The translations under genes were made by a program, and so were the position numbers. The notes below the pieces were generated by a model. The model ran no database searches and was not told the origin of the DNA. It worked only from the letters and a program-made list of their open reading frames with translations. This document shows, piece after piece, positions 11,397 to 22,600 of a stretch of 64,000 bases of DNA. The stretch comes from Chelydra serpentina. Taxonomy: Eukaryota > Chordata > Testudines > Chelydridae. The stretch is taken from positions 8,556,501 through 8,620,500 of the forward strand of contig JBAIAC010000003.1 of the NCBI GenBank assembly GCA_037349315.1, in the 5' to 3' direction. Numbering within the stretch: position 1 is the stretch's first letter; every line of letters begins with the position of its first letter.

Positions 11397-11606
11397 GAGG
11401 GGTAGCCGTGTTAGTCTAGATCTGCAGAAGCGACAAAGGGTCCTGTGGCACCTTATAGACTAACAGAGGTATTGAAGCATAAGCTTTCGTGGGTCAATAC
11501 CCACGAATCTTCGGATGCATCCGAAGAAGTGGGTATTGACCCACGAAAGCTTATGCTTCAATACCTCTGTTAGTCTATAAGGTGCCACAGGACCCTTTGT
11601 CGCTTC
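11397..11606 (-). mobile_element. Penelope-like element 3' end as an inverted dimer, copy 1
   Basis: Two copies of the same ~80-bp sequence face each other around a centre near 11517, forming a near-perfect palindrome (arms include GCGACAAAGGGTCCTGTGG / CCACAGGACCCTTTGTCGC). The left arm additionally carries the terminal GAGGGGTAGCCGTGTTAGTC, so the true 3' end points left (minus strand). A 12-bp target duplication TTTAAAAGAACA flanks it at 11385-11396 and 11607-11618. From knowledge of turtle repeats, this sequence is the 3' end of a Penelope-like retroelement. PLEs are known for 5' truncation and partial inverted copies. No coding capacity. Confidence 0.7.
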
Positions 11607-11618
11607 TTTAAAAGAACA

Positions 11619-12942
11619 ATCATTCTTAATCTGCAATCATCAAACCTCCATGGAAGGAGCACAAATAAGTTAAACTCACCATGACATCAAGTGAGTTGGT
11701 ATTTAATTGGCACTGGAATAATCAATTTTTTTCATATAGTTTGGTGGCTATTATATTTTTTTCTAATTTTGGATTAATTTAAAAGTGCATAAGGGTGAAT
11801 GATTGATATAGGATCTTCACAACAGATAAGAGCGCCATATACTCAATGCTAGGGAATACTAACATTCCGGTTCATGTTGTCAGTCATGGAATATTAAAGA
11901 AATAGCCCACATTATGGTTGGCTTATAATAAACATACAGGTAAGAACAGATATTCAAAATTTCTCAGTACCAACCAACTTACACCTCGGTGCTGCTGGCT
12001 GCTGAGCACCATTGAAAATCTGGCCTTTTCCTATAAATGCCTAAATGATGCTGAGCACGTTGGAAAAATCTGGTCCATAAATGGACCAGGTGGGGGCACA
12101 GTTTAGAAAAGCATATAAGCATATATTTGAGTAAGTCCATCCCAGTTCAGTACAGAACATAAGAACATTCTTAACTTTATCATGTAACATGGGTGTTGAA
12201 GTGCTTTCCTGACTAGGGATGCTTTTCTTAATTGGCATCTAGATACCGTCCTGAAGTGTCTGGCAAATGTGGCAGCTGATGGCCCACCTATTTTAGAATC
12301 CATCCCCTGCAGCAATATGAATACCAGGCTTTTGCGTGCTACTTTTGACTCCTCCTCCACAGAAGTGCACGGGGTGTGTGCTCCTTGTAAGCCACACTTG
12401 GATAAACACCCTCGACACTTAGCTCCCAAGAACAGCCTAATAGAAAAGGAGCAAAAAAATCCCATTCCAAACCAGAGCACCCCAGCATTGAAGGGCTGCA
12501 GCACTTGGGCCAGGTCCCAGCGGTCACTGACTCCCTCATGATGAAAAGAAAGGAATCTGCAAATAGAATCTAAGGGCCCAGACATTGGTACCAAAAGGCA
12601 CTAAGTCCATTTACCCTGGTGAATCCTCACTGCTTGCCTACCACAAAGTGCTCTTGAAAAAGCTGCCTGGCTTAACAACAAATACAACACACAGGTGCTT
12701 CTCTTTTCCCCCACGTACTAATTAAAATCTATTCTTTATACTCTGGCAACAACCCCCACTCCTGGATATTGCAGTAGCCCTGGGGAGAGGAGTATCACTG
12801 ATAAGAAACCAGCACGCTATCAATATTGTGCAAGACCATGTGTTAATTCTTGTAATAAAATGAGCATACTTGACTGGCAAAAGGGATTGACAGAGGGATT
12901 CACTAATCCCTGCAAGGTGATAAGATGCATGTGTCCTTCTGC
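11619..12942. other. Unique DNA, nothing recognised
   Basis: Overlapping open frames on both strands between 12040 and 12595 show no domain. One relic near 12000-12030 (GCTGAGCACCATTGAAAATCTGG) belongs to the small palindromic MITE background. Confidence 0.4.
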
Positions 12943-13446
12943 TATGTGTGGGCCCCACACTACAAGAAGGATGTGGATAAATTGGAAAGAGTCCAGCGGA
13001 GGGCAACAAAAATGATTAGGGGGCTGGAGCACATGACTTATGAGGAGAGGCTGAGGGAACTGGGATTGTTTAGCCTGCAGAAGAGAAGAATGAGGGGGGA
13101 TTTGATTGCTGCTTTCAGCTAGCTGAAAGGGGGTTCCAAAGAGGATGGATCTAGACTGTTCTCAGTGGTAGAAGATGACAGAACAAGGAGTAATGGTCTC
13201 AAGTTGCAGAGGGGGAGGTTTAGGTTGGATATTAGGAAAAACTTTTTCACTAGTAGGGTGGTGAAGCACTGGAATGGGTTATCTAGGGAGGTGGTGGAAT
13301 CTCCTTCCTTAGAGGTTTTTAAGGTCAGGCTTGACAAAGCCCTGGCTGGGATGATTTAGTTGGGGTTGGTCCTGCTTTGAGCAGGGGGTTGGACTAGATG
13401 ACCTCCTGAGTTCCTTTCCAACCCTGAGATTCTATGATTCTATGAA
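12943..13446 (+). mobile_element. CR1 LINE, 5'-truncated, ORF2 C-terminus plus 3' UTR
   Basis: Carries the last ~140 codons of ORF2 and an 80-bp 3' UTR ending in two octamers (ATTCTATG). The protein ([20 protein letters not shown] ... [13 protein letters not shown]) is nearly identical to the C-terminus of the larger copy at 57339-57851. A single nonsense change (TAG at 13120-13122, replacing the Tyr found in that copy) breaks the frame; reading before and after it is in one frame. A young 5'-truncated insertion without RT. Confidence 0.97.
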
Positions 13447-13731
13447 TATCGGTATTCGAGAAAAAATACAAAGAAAGCACATGGCACTTCTCTGTGTGTG
13501 TGTTTGTGCGCCCACCCAAATAGACAATTCATGGCGGGAGGACACATTGATCATCAAACTAACTCTGTTTAATTAGTGTCAGACAGCTTTAATGTTTCTC
13601 CCTGTGTATTCAGAAGTAAAAGCTGAAGTTACTGAGCAGTTGTCTATGTTAGAAAGCTTGCAAACTAAATTTGATTTAAAATGGGTGCAATGCAAACCCC
13701 TAACCCGAACGCACATGAAGTGTCTCAAGGC
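13447..13731. other. Unique DNA
   Basis: No repeat or gene recognised; a short GT-rich run lies near 13493-13508. Confidence 0.4.
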
Positions 13732-13868
13732 CAGATTGCCAAAGATATCTCTCATTTCCCACTGAAGTGTGTGGTGCCTAACCTGCTTAGGAACCTCTGG
13801 AAATCCTGGTAGGTGCCCATGTGTACCTTTAAACCCCTAAATACCTTTGAAAAACTAACTGGCCCATA
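13732..13868. mobile_element. Old palindromic MITE (family 'GATTTTCAAAGG')
   Basis: Begins GGCCAGATTGCCAAAGATAT and ends AATACCTTTGAAAAACTAACTGGCC cut into inverted words; the middle holds TGGTGCCTAACC / GGTAGGTGCCC. Near-complete self-complementarity identifies a non-autonomous DNA element relic. Confidence 0.5.
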
Positions 13869-15174
13869 GACAATTTTAAAAATCAGATTTAGGGTCATCC
13901 ATCGTATAGATGCTTTTGAAAAGGATAGCCTAATTCCATTAATTACTGTATTAAACAGGAGTTAGTTTAAGTGTGCCTGCATTAGACACTGGTGAAATAA
14001 AATCAGTATAGTTACACTGGTGCAAAAAGCAGCAACAACCTATGGTTAGCCCAGCTGTGGATTTAATACTAATGTCCCAGAGAGAGCTTATGCTAGCTTT
14101 TCCTACAGTTACAACTCCCCTTTTCCAAAGGCTGGAGAGGAAGGAGGATCTCACTGATTCTACAGAGCTAGGTTTGGAGGGGATGTCTGTGGATCCTCGA
14201 CCACTTGTAACGCACATTGAACATGTACAGAGAGGTATTTGAATTATAATTGTTATCATGGACCTCGCTGTTAAGAATAATAATACAAAGATGTGGTGGG
14301 AAAGGTCTCACTTTTGTATTGGGCTTTTAAAAATAAAACTCACAAACCTGTCTGTAGGCTCCCACTCAACACAGCACTTTTACGTCCATGCTTAAATATA
14401 AGCATGTGAATATAGTCCCACTGATGTCAGTGGAAGCCAGTTCCAGCCTAACTAGTAAGGTGTGGCACATGAGTTCTCGGGTGCTGCAGACTTTTCCTAC
14501 AGCGTTCATTTCTTTCCCCTTTGTATTAAACTGGGAGTGAATAGTCGTTCAGGTATGAATGTCATATTTTTGCTATGGAAAGCTTATTGCTTGTCAGCAG
14601 TCCCAGTTTTGCATGTTCTATAATGATGGCCCATTAGTAGAAAGTGTGTGGCTCTGAGGAATTACAGGGAGCTGCGAGAAGAAGCTTTATTCCAGTAAAT
14701 CCACAACGATGAAAATAAACGACAATCTGCAAATGGAGTGGTTAATGGGTCTGTGTTCGTATGACAACATAGGTAGAGCGCCTGCAAACAGAATCATCTC
14801 ATTCTCTGGTCTCACCTACCCAAAGGAGCTAGACAGGACAGAATGAAACTCTGTTAATAGGTTAAAGTGATTTAATAAATTTGACCTATATGCTTTAGCA
14901 GACGCAAGCAACAAATTCCCACAAGAAGTCAGACGAATTTAAAAAATGAATTTGCTTGAGCTGTGTTACAAATTATTATATAATAAATAATATTCCCATA
15001 GTTCCCAGAAGCCCCAACTAAAATCAGGGCCACATTGTCTGGGAACTATACATACATATATAGAAAGCAAGGTCCCAGCCTTACAGTGCTTTCAATCTCA
15101 GGCTTTGATCCTGCAGAAATTAACACAAGTGCTTACCTTTACCCATTGTCCCTGTGCAATCTCTCCGTGCAGGA
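13869..15174. other. Unique AT-rich DNA
   Basis: Nothing recognised except weak MIR-like tail words near 15065-15105 (AGGTCCCAGCCTTACAG). Confidence 0.4.
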
Positions 15175-15375
15175 TTGAAGCTTAAATAGAGATGGGAGTA
15201 AGGAAGGGTTGTTATTCACGCTTTAGAGATGGAGAAACTGGGGCGCAGAGCAATTGTAAGTCATGTCCAAGGTCATACAGGAAATCCATACCTGAACTAG
15301 GAATTGAATTAGCTGCTCTCAAATCTATCTCTTCTGAGACACTCAGGTGCAGCTCCTCAAGGCGATGGGAGTTAG
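15175..15375 (-). repeat. MIR-like SINE, minus strand
   Basis: GAGATGGAGAAACTGGGGCG then AAGTCATGTCCAAGGTCATACAGG is the complement of the MIR core, followed by GAATTGAATTAG and TCTGAGACACTC, the complement of the degraded tRNA-like head. Confidence 0.8.
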
Positions 15376-17219
15376 CTGCCTAGTTCCTTTAGGGTCTGGG
15401 CCTCAGTGGCTTCATTACTGTCTCCTGGGAATAAAAATTACAGTCATCCAATCAGGGGACAAAGCCCATACCATGTAGCTAATCAAGACTGACTTATCTT
15501 GAGAGACTGCCTAAAATTCATCTAGTAATTACTAGTGCAGTGAAGCCCATGAGCAGATACGATGCTAAATCTGTTGAGTAAATTCACAGTAAATTATTAG
15601 GACTGGTCAGAACCTAAAATTCCCATTCCGTGGGCAATTCAGAAATTTAAAACCAAATGTGGTCTGCACTGGAATGAAAGCTCAAGACTCCGCAGACTGG
15701 GAATTCTGAAATTGTATTTAAAAAACAAACAAACAAACAATCAAGCAGACATTTAATTTGGGCTTTTGAAAACAGAATGGATGAGGTTCCCCTGAGCTCC
15801 CCAGAGACCTGCTGCCTAGCTGGAAGACTGGCTGACCAGAGAGCCCCGGCTTCAGCTGGGACTCCTCGGGCTGCCTGGGTCCCAACTCTGTTGCAGCCTT
15901 CCACTGTGGGGTGCTGTGGAAGTGGGCCAGCTGACAGGGAACCAGGCAAGTTTCTCTGGCAGGAACATTCCCATGGATTACGTCAATTTCGTCAAATCAG
16001 CATTTTTCCAGCAGGAAAAAAATGTTCTATCAGAAAATTTCCAACTAGCTCTATAAATTATTTGTTCAGCTGTACTGATTAGTTCTTACCTGAGTGCCTA
16101 CTTCCTTCCTTCATGCTTGAGGGAAAGATAAGATATTGAATTATACAGCTCACTTCCCAGGGCTATGAATTCTTAATCTTCTACTGTTATTGTGCCAGAT
16201 CCTCAACTGGTGAAAATCAGCACAGATCCACTGATTTTTGTCTGTGTCCTGTCCAGAGCTTCAGTTTCACTAGACCTTACTTTCAACAGCTGGGGGGTCT
16301 AGCCCATTATTCTGATCACTGAGATTTGATTTGTTTTAATTCTTATCATTAATTTGTTCTTGATTCCACTGTTATAAAAGTTTTACCCTAGACTTTATTT
16401 CTGTGGAGAACTTAGAAAGAGAGTCTTTTCTTTTATTTAAAAAAAATCATGTAAAGCTGAACTGTCCTTTTGCAAAGTTTTGTACGGCTCAGGGAAAATA
16501 AGATTATGCTAGGAGAGATATTCTTTTCTTTTTTGATCTGATTTAATAATGCAAATTTCAAATGGCAACAACAAATTTTATTAGATCTAAGCTCTTGCTA
16601 TCTGTCCATCAAAATGTTATGAAGTCCTTTAATGATTAATAATGGTGGTGTAATATCCATGAAGAGATGACTGTAAATAACTGATTTTTGTGTGTGGTTA
16701 TTTGACTCTCCAGCACCCACATGACTGACCTCTACCTGCCCATCTTCTGACCAGTTCTAGTCATGTCATGATTCAAAAATACATAATAGTCCACCAAGAG
16801 AAATAAATCCCAAACATAGCAAATGGGAAAATTAATGTCTTCATTTCATGACCTCATCCTCTCCTTAGTATGCGCTGCCCAACTCGGTACTTTATACTGA
16901 GGACAGGCAAACCCAAATGACAGTTCTTCCCCACATAGGGGGTAAAGACTTTCCTGTTGCCATTGGTGAATAAGTGCTTGATCATTCTGAAAGCAGTTTC
17001 AATGAGGAACTGGAAGTTTGGGTGGCTTGCAATAGGATACAGAGTCTTTCCACTCTAGGCCTTTGGGTCAAATCCCTCTCAGATCAATGGAGACTAAACT
17101 TATTGCCATCTGAAGGTTTATGGGGAGAGTCTGGTGATATCAGTCCTGTTCTTTGTAGACCAGTGTCTCCTTCACAAATACCATCACCACCAACAGGCTG
17201 AAGAGCCAAGGAGCAAATG
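15376..17219. other. Unique AT-rich DNA with small relics
   Basis: No gene recognised. Small relics include part of the degenerate AT-rich repeat near 15975-16055 (TTTTCCAGCAGGAAAAAAATG) and a palindromic MITE piece at 16194-16250 (CCAGATCCTCAACTGGTG). A short repeat (AAAC) block lies near 15722-15738. Confidence 0.4.
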
Positions 17220-18006
17220 GGCATAGAGAGTGAAGTGCTCTCACACCTCTAGAGATGGAATACTGTGTGCAACTCTGGTCTCCCATGTTTAAGAAAGATG
17301 AATTCAAACCGGAACAGGTGCAGAGGAGGGCTACTAGGATGATCCAAGGAATGGAATGGAATCTTATAACAGGAGACTCAAAGAGCTGGCCTTCTTTAGC
17401 CTAACCAAATGAAGGCTGAGGGGAGATATAATTTATCTCTATAAATACATCAGAGGGATAAGTACCAGGGAGGGAGAGGAGTAATTTAAGTTATGCACCA
17501 ATGTGGACACAAGAACAAATGGATATAAACTGGCCATCAACAAATTTAGGCTTGAAATTACACAAATGTTTCCAACCATCAGAGGAGGGAAGTTCTGGAA
17601 CAGCCATCCAAGGGGAACAGTAGGAGCAACAAACCGAACTGGCTTCAAGACTGAGCTTGATAAGTTTATGGAGGAGATGGTATGATGACACTGCCTACAA
17701 TGGAATGTGGCTGATTTGTGACATGTTCAGGGTCTAACTGATGCCATACTTGGGGTCAGAAAGCTATTTCAACCCTGAATCAGATTGGCAGAGACCCTGT
17801 GTGGGGGGGGGGTTTCCACACACCTTCTGCAGCATGAGACATGGGTCACTTGCAGATTTAAACTAGTGTAAATGGTGGATTGTCTATAACTTGAAGTCTA
17901 TCAATCATGATTTGAGGACTTCAGTAACTCAGACAGAGGTTAGGGGTCTAGAGAAGTGGCTGGGTGAGGTTCTGTGACCTGCAATGTGCAGGATGTCAGA
18001 CTAGAT

Positions 18007-18519
18007 CAGGGGTAGGCAACCTATGGCACGCGTGCCAAAGGCGGCACACAAGCTGATTTTCAGTGGCACTCACACTGCCCGGGTCCTGGCCACCGGTCCG
18101 GGAGTCTCTGCATTTTAATTTAATTTTAAATGAAGCTTCTTAAACATTTTAAAAACCTTATTTACTTTACATACAACAATAGTTTAGTTATATATTGTAG
18201 ACTTATAGAAAGAGACCTTCTAAAAACGCTAAAATGTAGTACTGGCATGTGAAGCTATCCCTCCTTTCAGGGGAGGAGGAGGAGGAATAGCTCAGTGGTT
18301 TGAGCACTGGCCTGCTAAACCCAGGGTTGTGAGTTCAATCCTTGAGGGGACCATTTAGGGGATCTGGGGCAAAAATTGGGGATTGGTCCTGCTTTGAGCA
18401 GGGGGTTGGACTAGATGACCTCCTAAGGTCCCTTCCAACCCTGAGATTCTATGAAACCTTAAATTAGAGTAAATAAATGAAGATTCAGCACACCGCTTCT
18501 GAAAGGTTGCCAGCCCCTG
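18007..18519 (+). mobile_element. hAT-type non-autonomous element with 8-bp TSD
   Basis: Terminal inverted repeats CAGGGGTAGGCAACCT and the complement of AGGTTGCCAGCCCCTG (one mismatch). The exact 8-bp duplication GACTAGAT lies at 17999-18006 and 18520-18527, the hAT signature. No transposase. It is interrupted by a tRNA-derived SINE at about 18268-18454, leaving a left part of about 260 bp and a right part of about 65 bp. Confidence 0.92.
18268..18454 (+). repeat. tRNA-derived SINE with CR1 tail, copy 1
   Basis: Pol III A box TAGCTCAGTGG at 18288-18298 and B box GGTTGTGAGTTCAATCC at 18325-18341, then a linker and a 3' part (GGTCCTGCTTTGAGCAGGG ... GAGATTCTATGA) identical in type to the CR1 3' UTR. 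This is the architecture published for tortoise Pol III SINEs mobilised by CR1. It lies inside the hAT element, so it is younger than it. Confidence 0.93.
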
Positions 18520-18540
18520 GACTAGATGATCACAATGGTC

Positions 18541-18740
18541 TAGGGTGACCAGACGTTCCAATTTTTGACCATTTGTCCCGTGTCCCGACCGATGGCTGGG
18601 TTCCGGATTTTTTTTTTTTTCTCAAGAAGTTTGGTTGAGCGGTAGGTTTTTTTTTTTTGCTCAACAAGTTTGGTTGAGTGGTTGTTTTTTTTTTTTGGTG
18701 GGAAGTCCCGATTTTCGGGTCTTCCCATCTGGTCACCCTA
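18541..18740 (+). mobile_element. hAT-type MITE (200 bp) with 8-bp TSD
   Basis: Perfect 13-bp terminal inverted repeats TAGGGTGACCAGA / TCTGGTCACCCTA and an exact 8-bp duplication CAATGGTC at 18533-18540 and 18741-18748. The interior has three T-rich runs separated by TCAAGAAGTTTGGTTGAG-like words. The lysine-rich open frame on the other strand is a by-product of these T-runs. Confidence 0.93.
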
Positions 18741-18777
18741 CAATGGTCCCTTCTGGCCTTAAAGTCTATGAGTCCAT

Positions 18778-19664
18778 GGTCCCTCAAAATCAACATTGAG
18801 GGATACTTCCAAGGCAGCATGAGCAAGCTTACATTACTTCTGTTCAGTGGCAAAGGAGAGGGCTTCATACTCTACAAGGACCACATTGCTCAGCTGGGAT
18901 TTTGCTGTCCTGTTTGGAAGTTCAGGTCTGTGTGGCATGCAGCAGCAAAGCACCAAAGTTATTTTGTTGCATCTTAAATTAATGTATTCTGATGAGAGCC
19001 ATCCCCAGAACATATATGAATCAGTCTGTAATGCAGAACCCATTACAGAGCCGCGCTTATTGGATCCAATTTTCTTCACGATTAGTAATTATTATAGTAG
19101 GGTTTGGGGGTTCTAAAAGCAACTGGCAAGTGGTGTAGTTCTGATCTGGTGCAATTATTGGCTCTCAGATGTAGTTCTTTCAGATTTTTCCTGCTTTCTG
19201 ACTAGTTTCTACTGTACAGAGGATTTTCAATGTTCAGTGTTTATATTATGTAAATTATCATTTATTTTTAGAAGGTAAATAAATTCATTTACATTTTTCC
19301 TCCCTTACATAAACCAAAAATCATTTTTGATTTATAGTAAGTTTTGTACCACAAATTGAAAACAAGGGGAACATGACACACAGCAGCAGGATTCCAAATT
19401 AACTTCAAACGAGGAGAGCCGATGGAAAAAAAGCAGCTTTCCTTTCCGGATTGACCCACCATAACACTGTGAGCTGAGCACACCATTTAAAAACAAAACA
19501 ACAACACACATCATTGCTCTCAGTCAAGCAAAGAGCTCAGAACTGTTTACCAGTTGCAAATTTTGGCATGCTTAAATGTCTTCTCTGGGGTGATCGCTTA
19601 TCCCAGTTGATCAATTTAACTTGAAAAGGGAAACTCTCCTTATGTTTTCCAGTTAGAGAGAGCT
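18778..19664. other. Unique DNA
   Basis: No repeat or exon recognised; open frames around 18834-19116 overlap on both strands and lack domains. Confidence 0.4.
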
Positions 19665-20095
19665 TGGAGAGTTCATAGATTCAGGCCAAAGGCAGGGCAG
19701 TACCTGTACAGGCCACAAAATTTCATCCATTTATCCCTGTATTGAGCCCAATAACTTGTGTATGACTAAAGCATCTCTTTGAGAAAAGCATCTAGTTTTG
19801 ATAAGAAGACATCAAGAGATGGACTATCCCTTGGTAGCTTGTTCTAATGGTTAATCACCCTCGATGATAAAAGTTTCAACATGTTTGGCTTTAACTTCTG
19901 GTGACTGGTTCATGTTATGCCTTTCTCAGCTACATTAAAGAGCCCTTTAGTACCCTGTATTTTCTCCCCGTGAAGGTACTTTTCAAATATGAATATGAAA
20001 CATTTTGTATTCTTTCTTCAGTGTCCGAGGAGCTAGGGGGTGTACAGTCACCATCACTTTGAGCTGAAAGAGATTCATGAGCATTTTTGATGTGA
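19665..20095 (-). mobile_element. Old CR1 LINE 3' fragment
   Basis: Begins TTCATAGATTCAGGCCAAAG and continues with blocks (CTATCCCTTGGTAGCTTGTT, CTCGATGATAAAAGTTT) that parallel the minus-strand CR1 fragments at 33640-34185 and 47481-47760. Strongly diverged, no open reading frame. Confidence 0.7.
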
Positions 20096-20290
20096 TTTAC
20101 CATCATTGGGCTTGACTTCCCAAGCAAATCAGAGCACAACTTTGAAAAGTCCTGTTAAAGGTGACTTTGCAGTCAGTTTGCAAGGCCAACTCGTGTTTGA
20201 TATCATGTCAGCCAGTCACTGGCAAACCTCACTGGAACCAAGGTTTAACCACCATTCTTCAAGATCATGTTATAACATAGCCTAATGTTG
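20096..20290. other. Unique DNA
   Basis: Nothing recognised. Confidence 0.4.
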
Positions 20291-20294
20291 TTAG

Positions 20295-21778
20295 TGTAAG
20301 GGGACTGTTATCCCCTTACTAACATTCAGTGGGGGTGTTTTCATTGCTAGCTCCCAGTACCAAAAGGGGAAGGGTCAATGGGAAATCAGGACCAAGGTAC
20401 GTCTACACTACCCGCCTGATTCGGCGGGTAGAGATCGATCTTCTGGGATCGATTTATTGCGTCTCATGTAGCGGCGATAAATCGATCCCAGAAGCGCTCC
20501 CCGTCAACTCCGGAACTCCAGCTCAGCGCGAGGAGTAAGCGGAGTCGACGGGGGAGGGAGCCTGCGCTGCATGGACCTGAAGTAAGTAATTTTAATTCGA
20601 TCTAAGATACGTCAACTTCAGCTACGCTATTCTCGTAGCTGAAGTTGCGTATCTTAGATCGATTCCCCCCCCCTCCCCCCCGATAGTGTGGACCAGGCCT
20701 CAGACTGACAGTCCCCAGGAACAATGGGGAGAGGCCAATGCTCCAGGTCAGCCTGATTCACAGGGCAGGCAGGCGAATCAGTGAGTCAGGAGGCCAGCGT
20801 GGATCCCGTCCTCCCTGTGAGCTGGAGTTGCCTGAGTCAGACAGAGTGGGGCTGAGCTAAGGAGAGGCCAGAGCTGGGCTGGGCCAGAAAAGCAGCCCAG
20901 AGAGACAGACCTGCCCTGGGGGGAGAAGCTGCAGCAGCCCGAGCAAGAGGGGCCAGGGCAGCAGCCCAGGGGGCTGGAGGCAGAGCAGCAGCAGCCGTGC
21001 TGAGGCAGAGGAGCTGGAGCTGGGGCAGAGGGTGGAGCTGGGGCTGGAGCAGTCCAGAGCCAGGTGCGGGGAGCAGCTGGGGAGAGCGAGGGGGACCCTG
21101 GGCAGTGGGCCCAGCACAGGGAGACGCCTCAGCCAAGAGGCCCTGCAGGCCAGACTTGCAGGGGATCTAAACCCCGACAGGGTGGGGGCGACGCTGGGAA
21201 GAGGGTCCTGCCACCCAGAGCCTGCGAGCTTGTGGCCGCCACTAGAACAAGTATCCAAGCCACAGCGTCCCTGCAGCACAGCCGGGGCCTGAGAAGGAAC
21301 CTGGGACCTACAAGGAACAGACTGAACTGCCCTGACATTGCAGACACTGTTGTGATGTTCCCTGCCACAGAGCGGGGTGATGTCTTTTTTTAACCTTTCC
21401 CATTTTTCCTTATTCATTTTAAAATTAATTGTTGATTAAATAATTTGGATTTGCTTTAAGTTGTATGCAGTGATCAGTGGGTCAGGGAAGCATCCAGTGC
21501 AGAGAGAGTACCCCGGAGTGGGGACACCCTAGCCCCTGACCTAAGTGACCACAGCAAGGTTGGGGGTCAAACCCCCCAGGAATCCTGGGCTCAGCCTTGT
21601 TGGGGTTACAAGGACTCGGCCAGACAGAAGAGTGTAAGGGGAGTCCTCGAGGGCAAGGAGGCCTCTGGGTAAAGGAAGTGGGAGTGAGGACTCAGATCCT
21701 TCCGCTAGCCCGTTTCACCGCGGTAGTGCAGAAGCCAGGAAAGTTCCCCACAATAGCGGGACTATTCCCTCACTTACA
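20295..21778 (+). mobile_element. Solo LTR, ERV-type, 4-bp TSD, carrying a MITE
   Basis: Bounded by TGTAAG and CTTACA, with a 4-bp duplication TTAG at 20291-20294 and 21779-21782. A 4-bp duplication is usual for gamma-like (class I) endogenous retroviruses. About 1.18 kb once the MITE at 20395-20699 is removed. The central part is very G+A rich on the plus strand (20840-21100), which creates long open frames on the opposite strand without biological support. No gag, pol or env is adjacent, so this is a recombined solo LTR. Orientation is inferred only from composition. Confidence 0.75.
20395..20699 (+). mobile_element. PIF/Harbinger-like MITE, copy 2 (inside LTR)
   Basis: Ends near AGGTACGTCTACACTA and the complement of TAGTGTGGACCAGGCC. 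Internal stem-loop arms ATCTAAGATACG and CTTCAGCTACG are present. Inserted into the LTR at 20295-21778, so younger than it. The 3-bp duplication is not clear in this copy. Confidence 0.8.
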
Positions 21779-21782
21779 TTAG

Positions 21783-22249
21783 TTAAAAGAAGCCCATTGA
21801 CAGAAGTCTTTTGAGGGAGGATGTGTAGGGTCCGGGGGGGAACAATGCAGGCAAGGAGGGTGGGGGCATTGAGGGAGCTGCTAAGGTGCTTTTGGGAGAA
21901 GGAGACAAGGCAGAATATAAAGGAAGAGGAAGTGGCTGAGCACAACACCCAAGCGGGAGATGGAAGGAGATGGGGGTAGGGGCAGAGCAGTGAAGACCCT
22001 TGAAGGCACAGATGAGAATTTTGAATTTGGTGCAGGCGATGTGGAGCCTATGAAAGAACTCTGAGCAGGGGCAGTGTGATTCTTAGGCCTCCTGTTTGCT
22101 GATTCGGAAAGATGTTCTGACCACCCCAGACAAAAGGAGGGAACCAGGTGACAGTAGGCCATCTTCACAGGCCATGTCCAAGGCTGTATTCTCTGCAGCA
22201 TTAGGACAAAAAGTGGGAGTTGGTGGGTTACAGATTGTAATAATAAGCC
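21783..22249. other. Unclassified, possible old LINE 3' UTR
   Basis: Purine-rich sequence (GTGGAGCCTATGAAAGAACT, GCAGGGGCAGTGTGATTC) reminiscent of an L2-like LINE 3' region, but not certain. No exon recognised. Confidence 0.25.
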
Positions 22250-22269
22250 ATAAATCCAGTGTCTCTGTT

Positions 22270-22600
22270 CAGTCCATGACCCTTCCAGAACAACAGACGC
22301 AAAACCTACAGGCGTATCTCCACTGCTACAATAATCAACACCTTGTCACAACACAGCTTTCAAGATCCAGTGGTCCTACTCATGCCTAATACAACACATG
22401 GTGTTCCTCATCCAGCGCACTAAATGCCTCAATTGCAACTACGTGGGTGAAACCAGACAACACAATGCTCTTGAATGAACTCACTCAGGAAAATGATAAA
22501 AGACAAAAACATCACATCATCTGTGGGTGAACACTTTTCACAAAGCATTCACTCCCATTGCATTGGCTCTGGGCAGCTGAGTCCTCTCAGGTGTCAGAAT
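22270..22600 (+). pseudogene. Penelope-like element relic with GIY-YIG endonuclease segment
   Basis: In one frame, 22406-22459 reads LIQRTKCLNCNYVGETRQ, which matches the YxGET core of the GIY-YIG endonuclease that ends Penelope-like element proteins. After a frameshift, 22475-22560 reads on with KMIKDKNITSSVGEHFSQS, where the G-E-H-F-x-x-x block is the usual continuation. The Cys-x2-Cys pair before the motif also fits. The reverse transcriptase half is not recognisable upstream. It probably belongs to the same or a sister family as the inverted dimers at 11397 and 42364, but no sequence joins them here. Confidence 0.6.

Larger units (their letters stand above)
17220..18777 (+). mobile_element. 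CR1 LINE 3' fragment (old subfamily) with nested insertions
   Basis: The ORF2 C-terminus (about 17260-17685; includes MDTRTNGYKLAINKFRLEI) and its 3' UTR run to about 18006. They resume for 21 bp between two DNA transposons (18520-18540) and finish at 18741-18777 with TTCTGGCCTTAAAGTCTATG. The ORF has frameshifts and stops. Same subfamily as 1166-1830. The host sequence reads continuously once the two elements and one copy of each duplication are set aside, proving the order of insertion. Confidence 0.92.

Noticed and set aside
18288..18341. tRNA gene
   Set aside because: A and B boxes are present, but the sequence cannot form a full cloverleaf and continues into a CR1-type tail: it is a SINE. 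The same holds for 44180 and 39783.
18530..18868. Lysine-rich frame on the minus strand
   Set aside because: It is the complement of the T-runs inside the hAT MITE 18541-18740.
20837..21417. Long open frames (99-186 codons) on the minus strand
   Set aside because: They lie antisense to a purine-rich LTR, overlap one another in several frames and have no domain.
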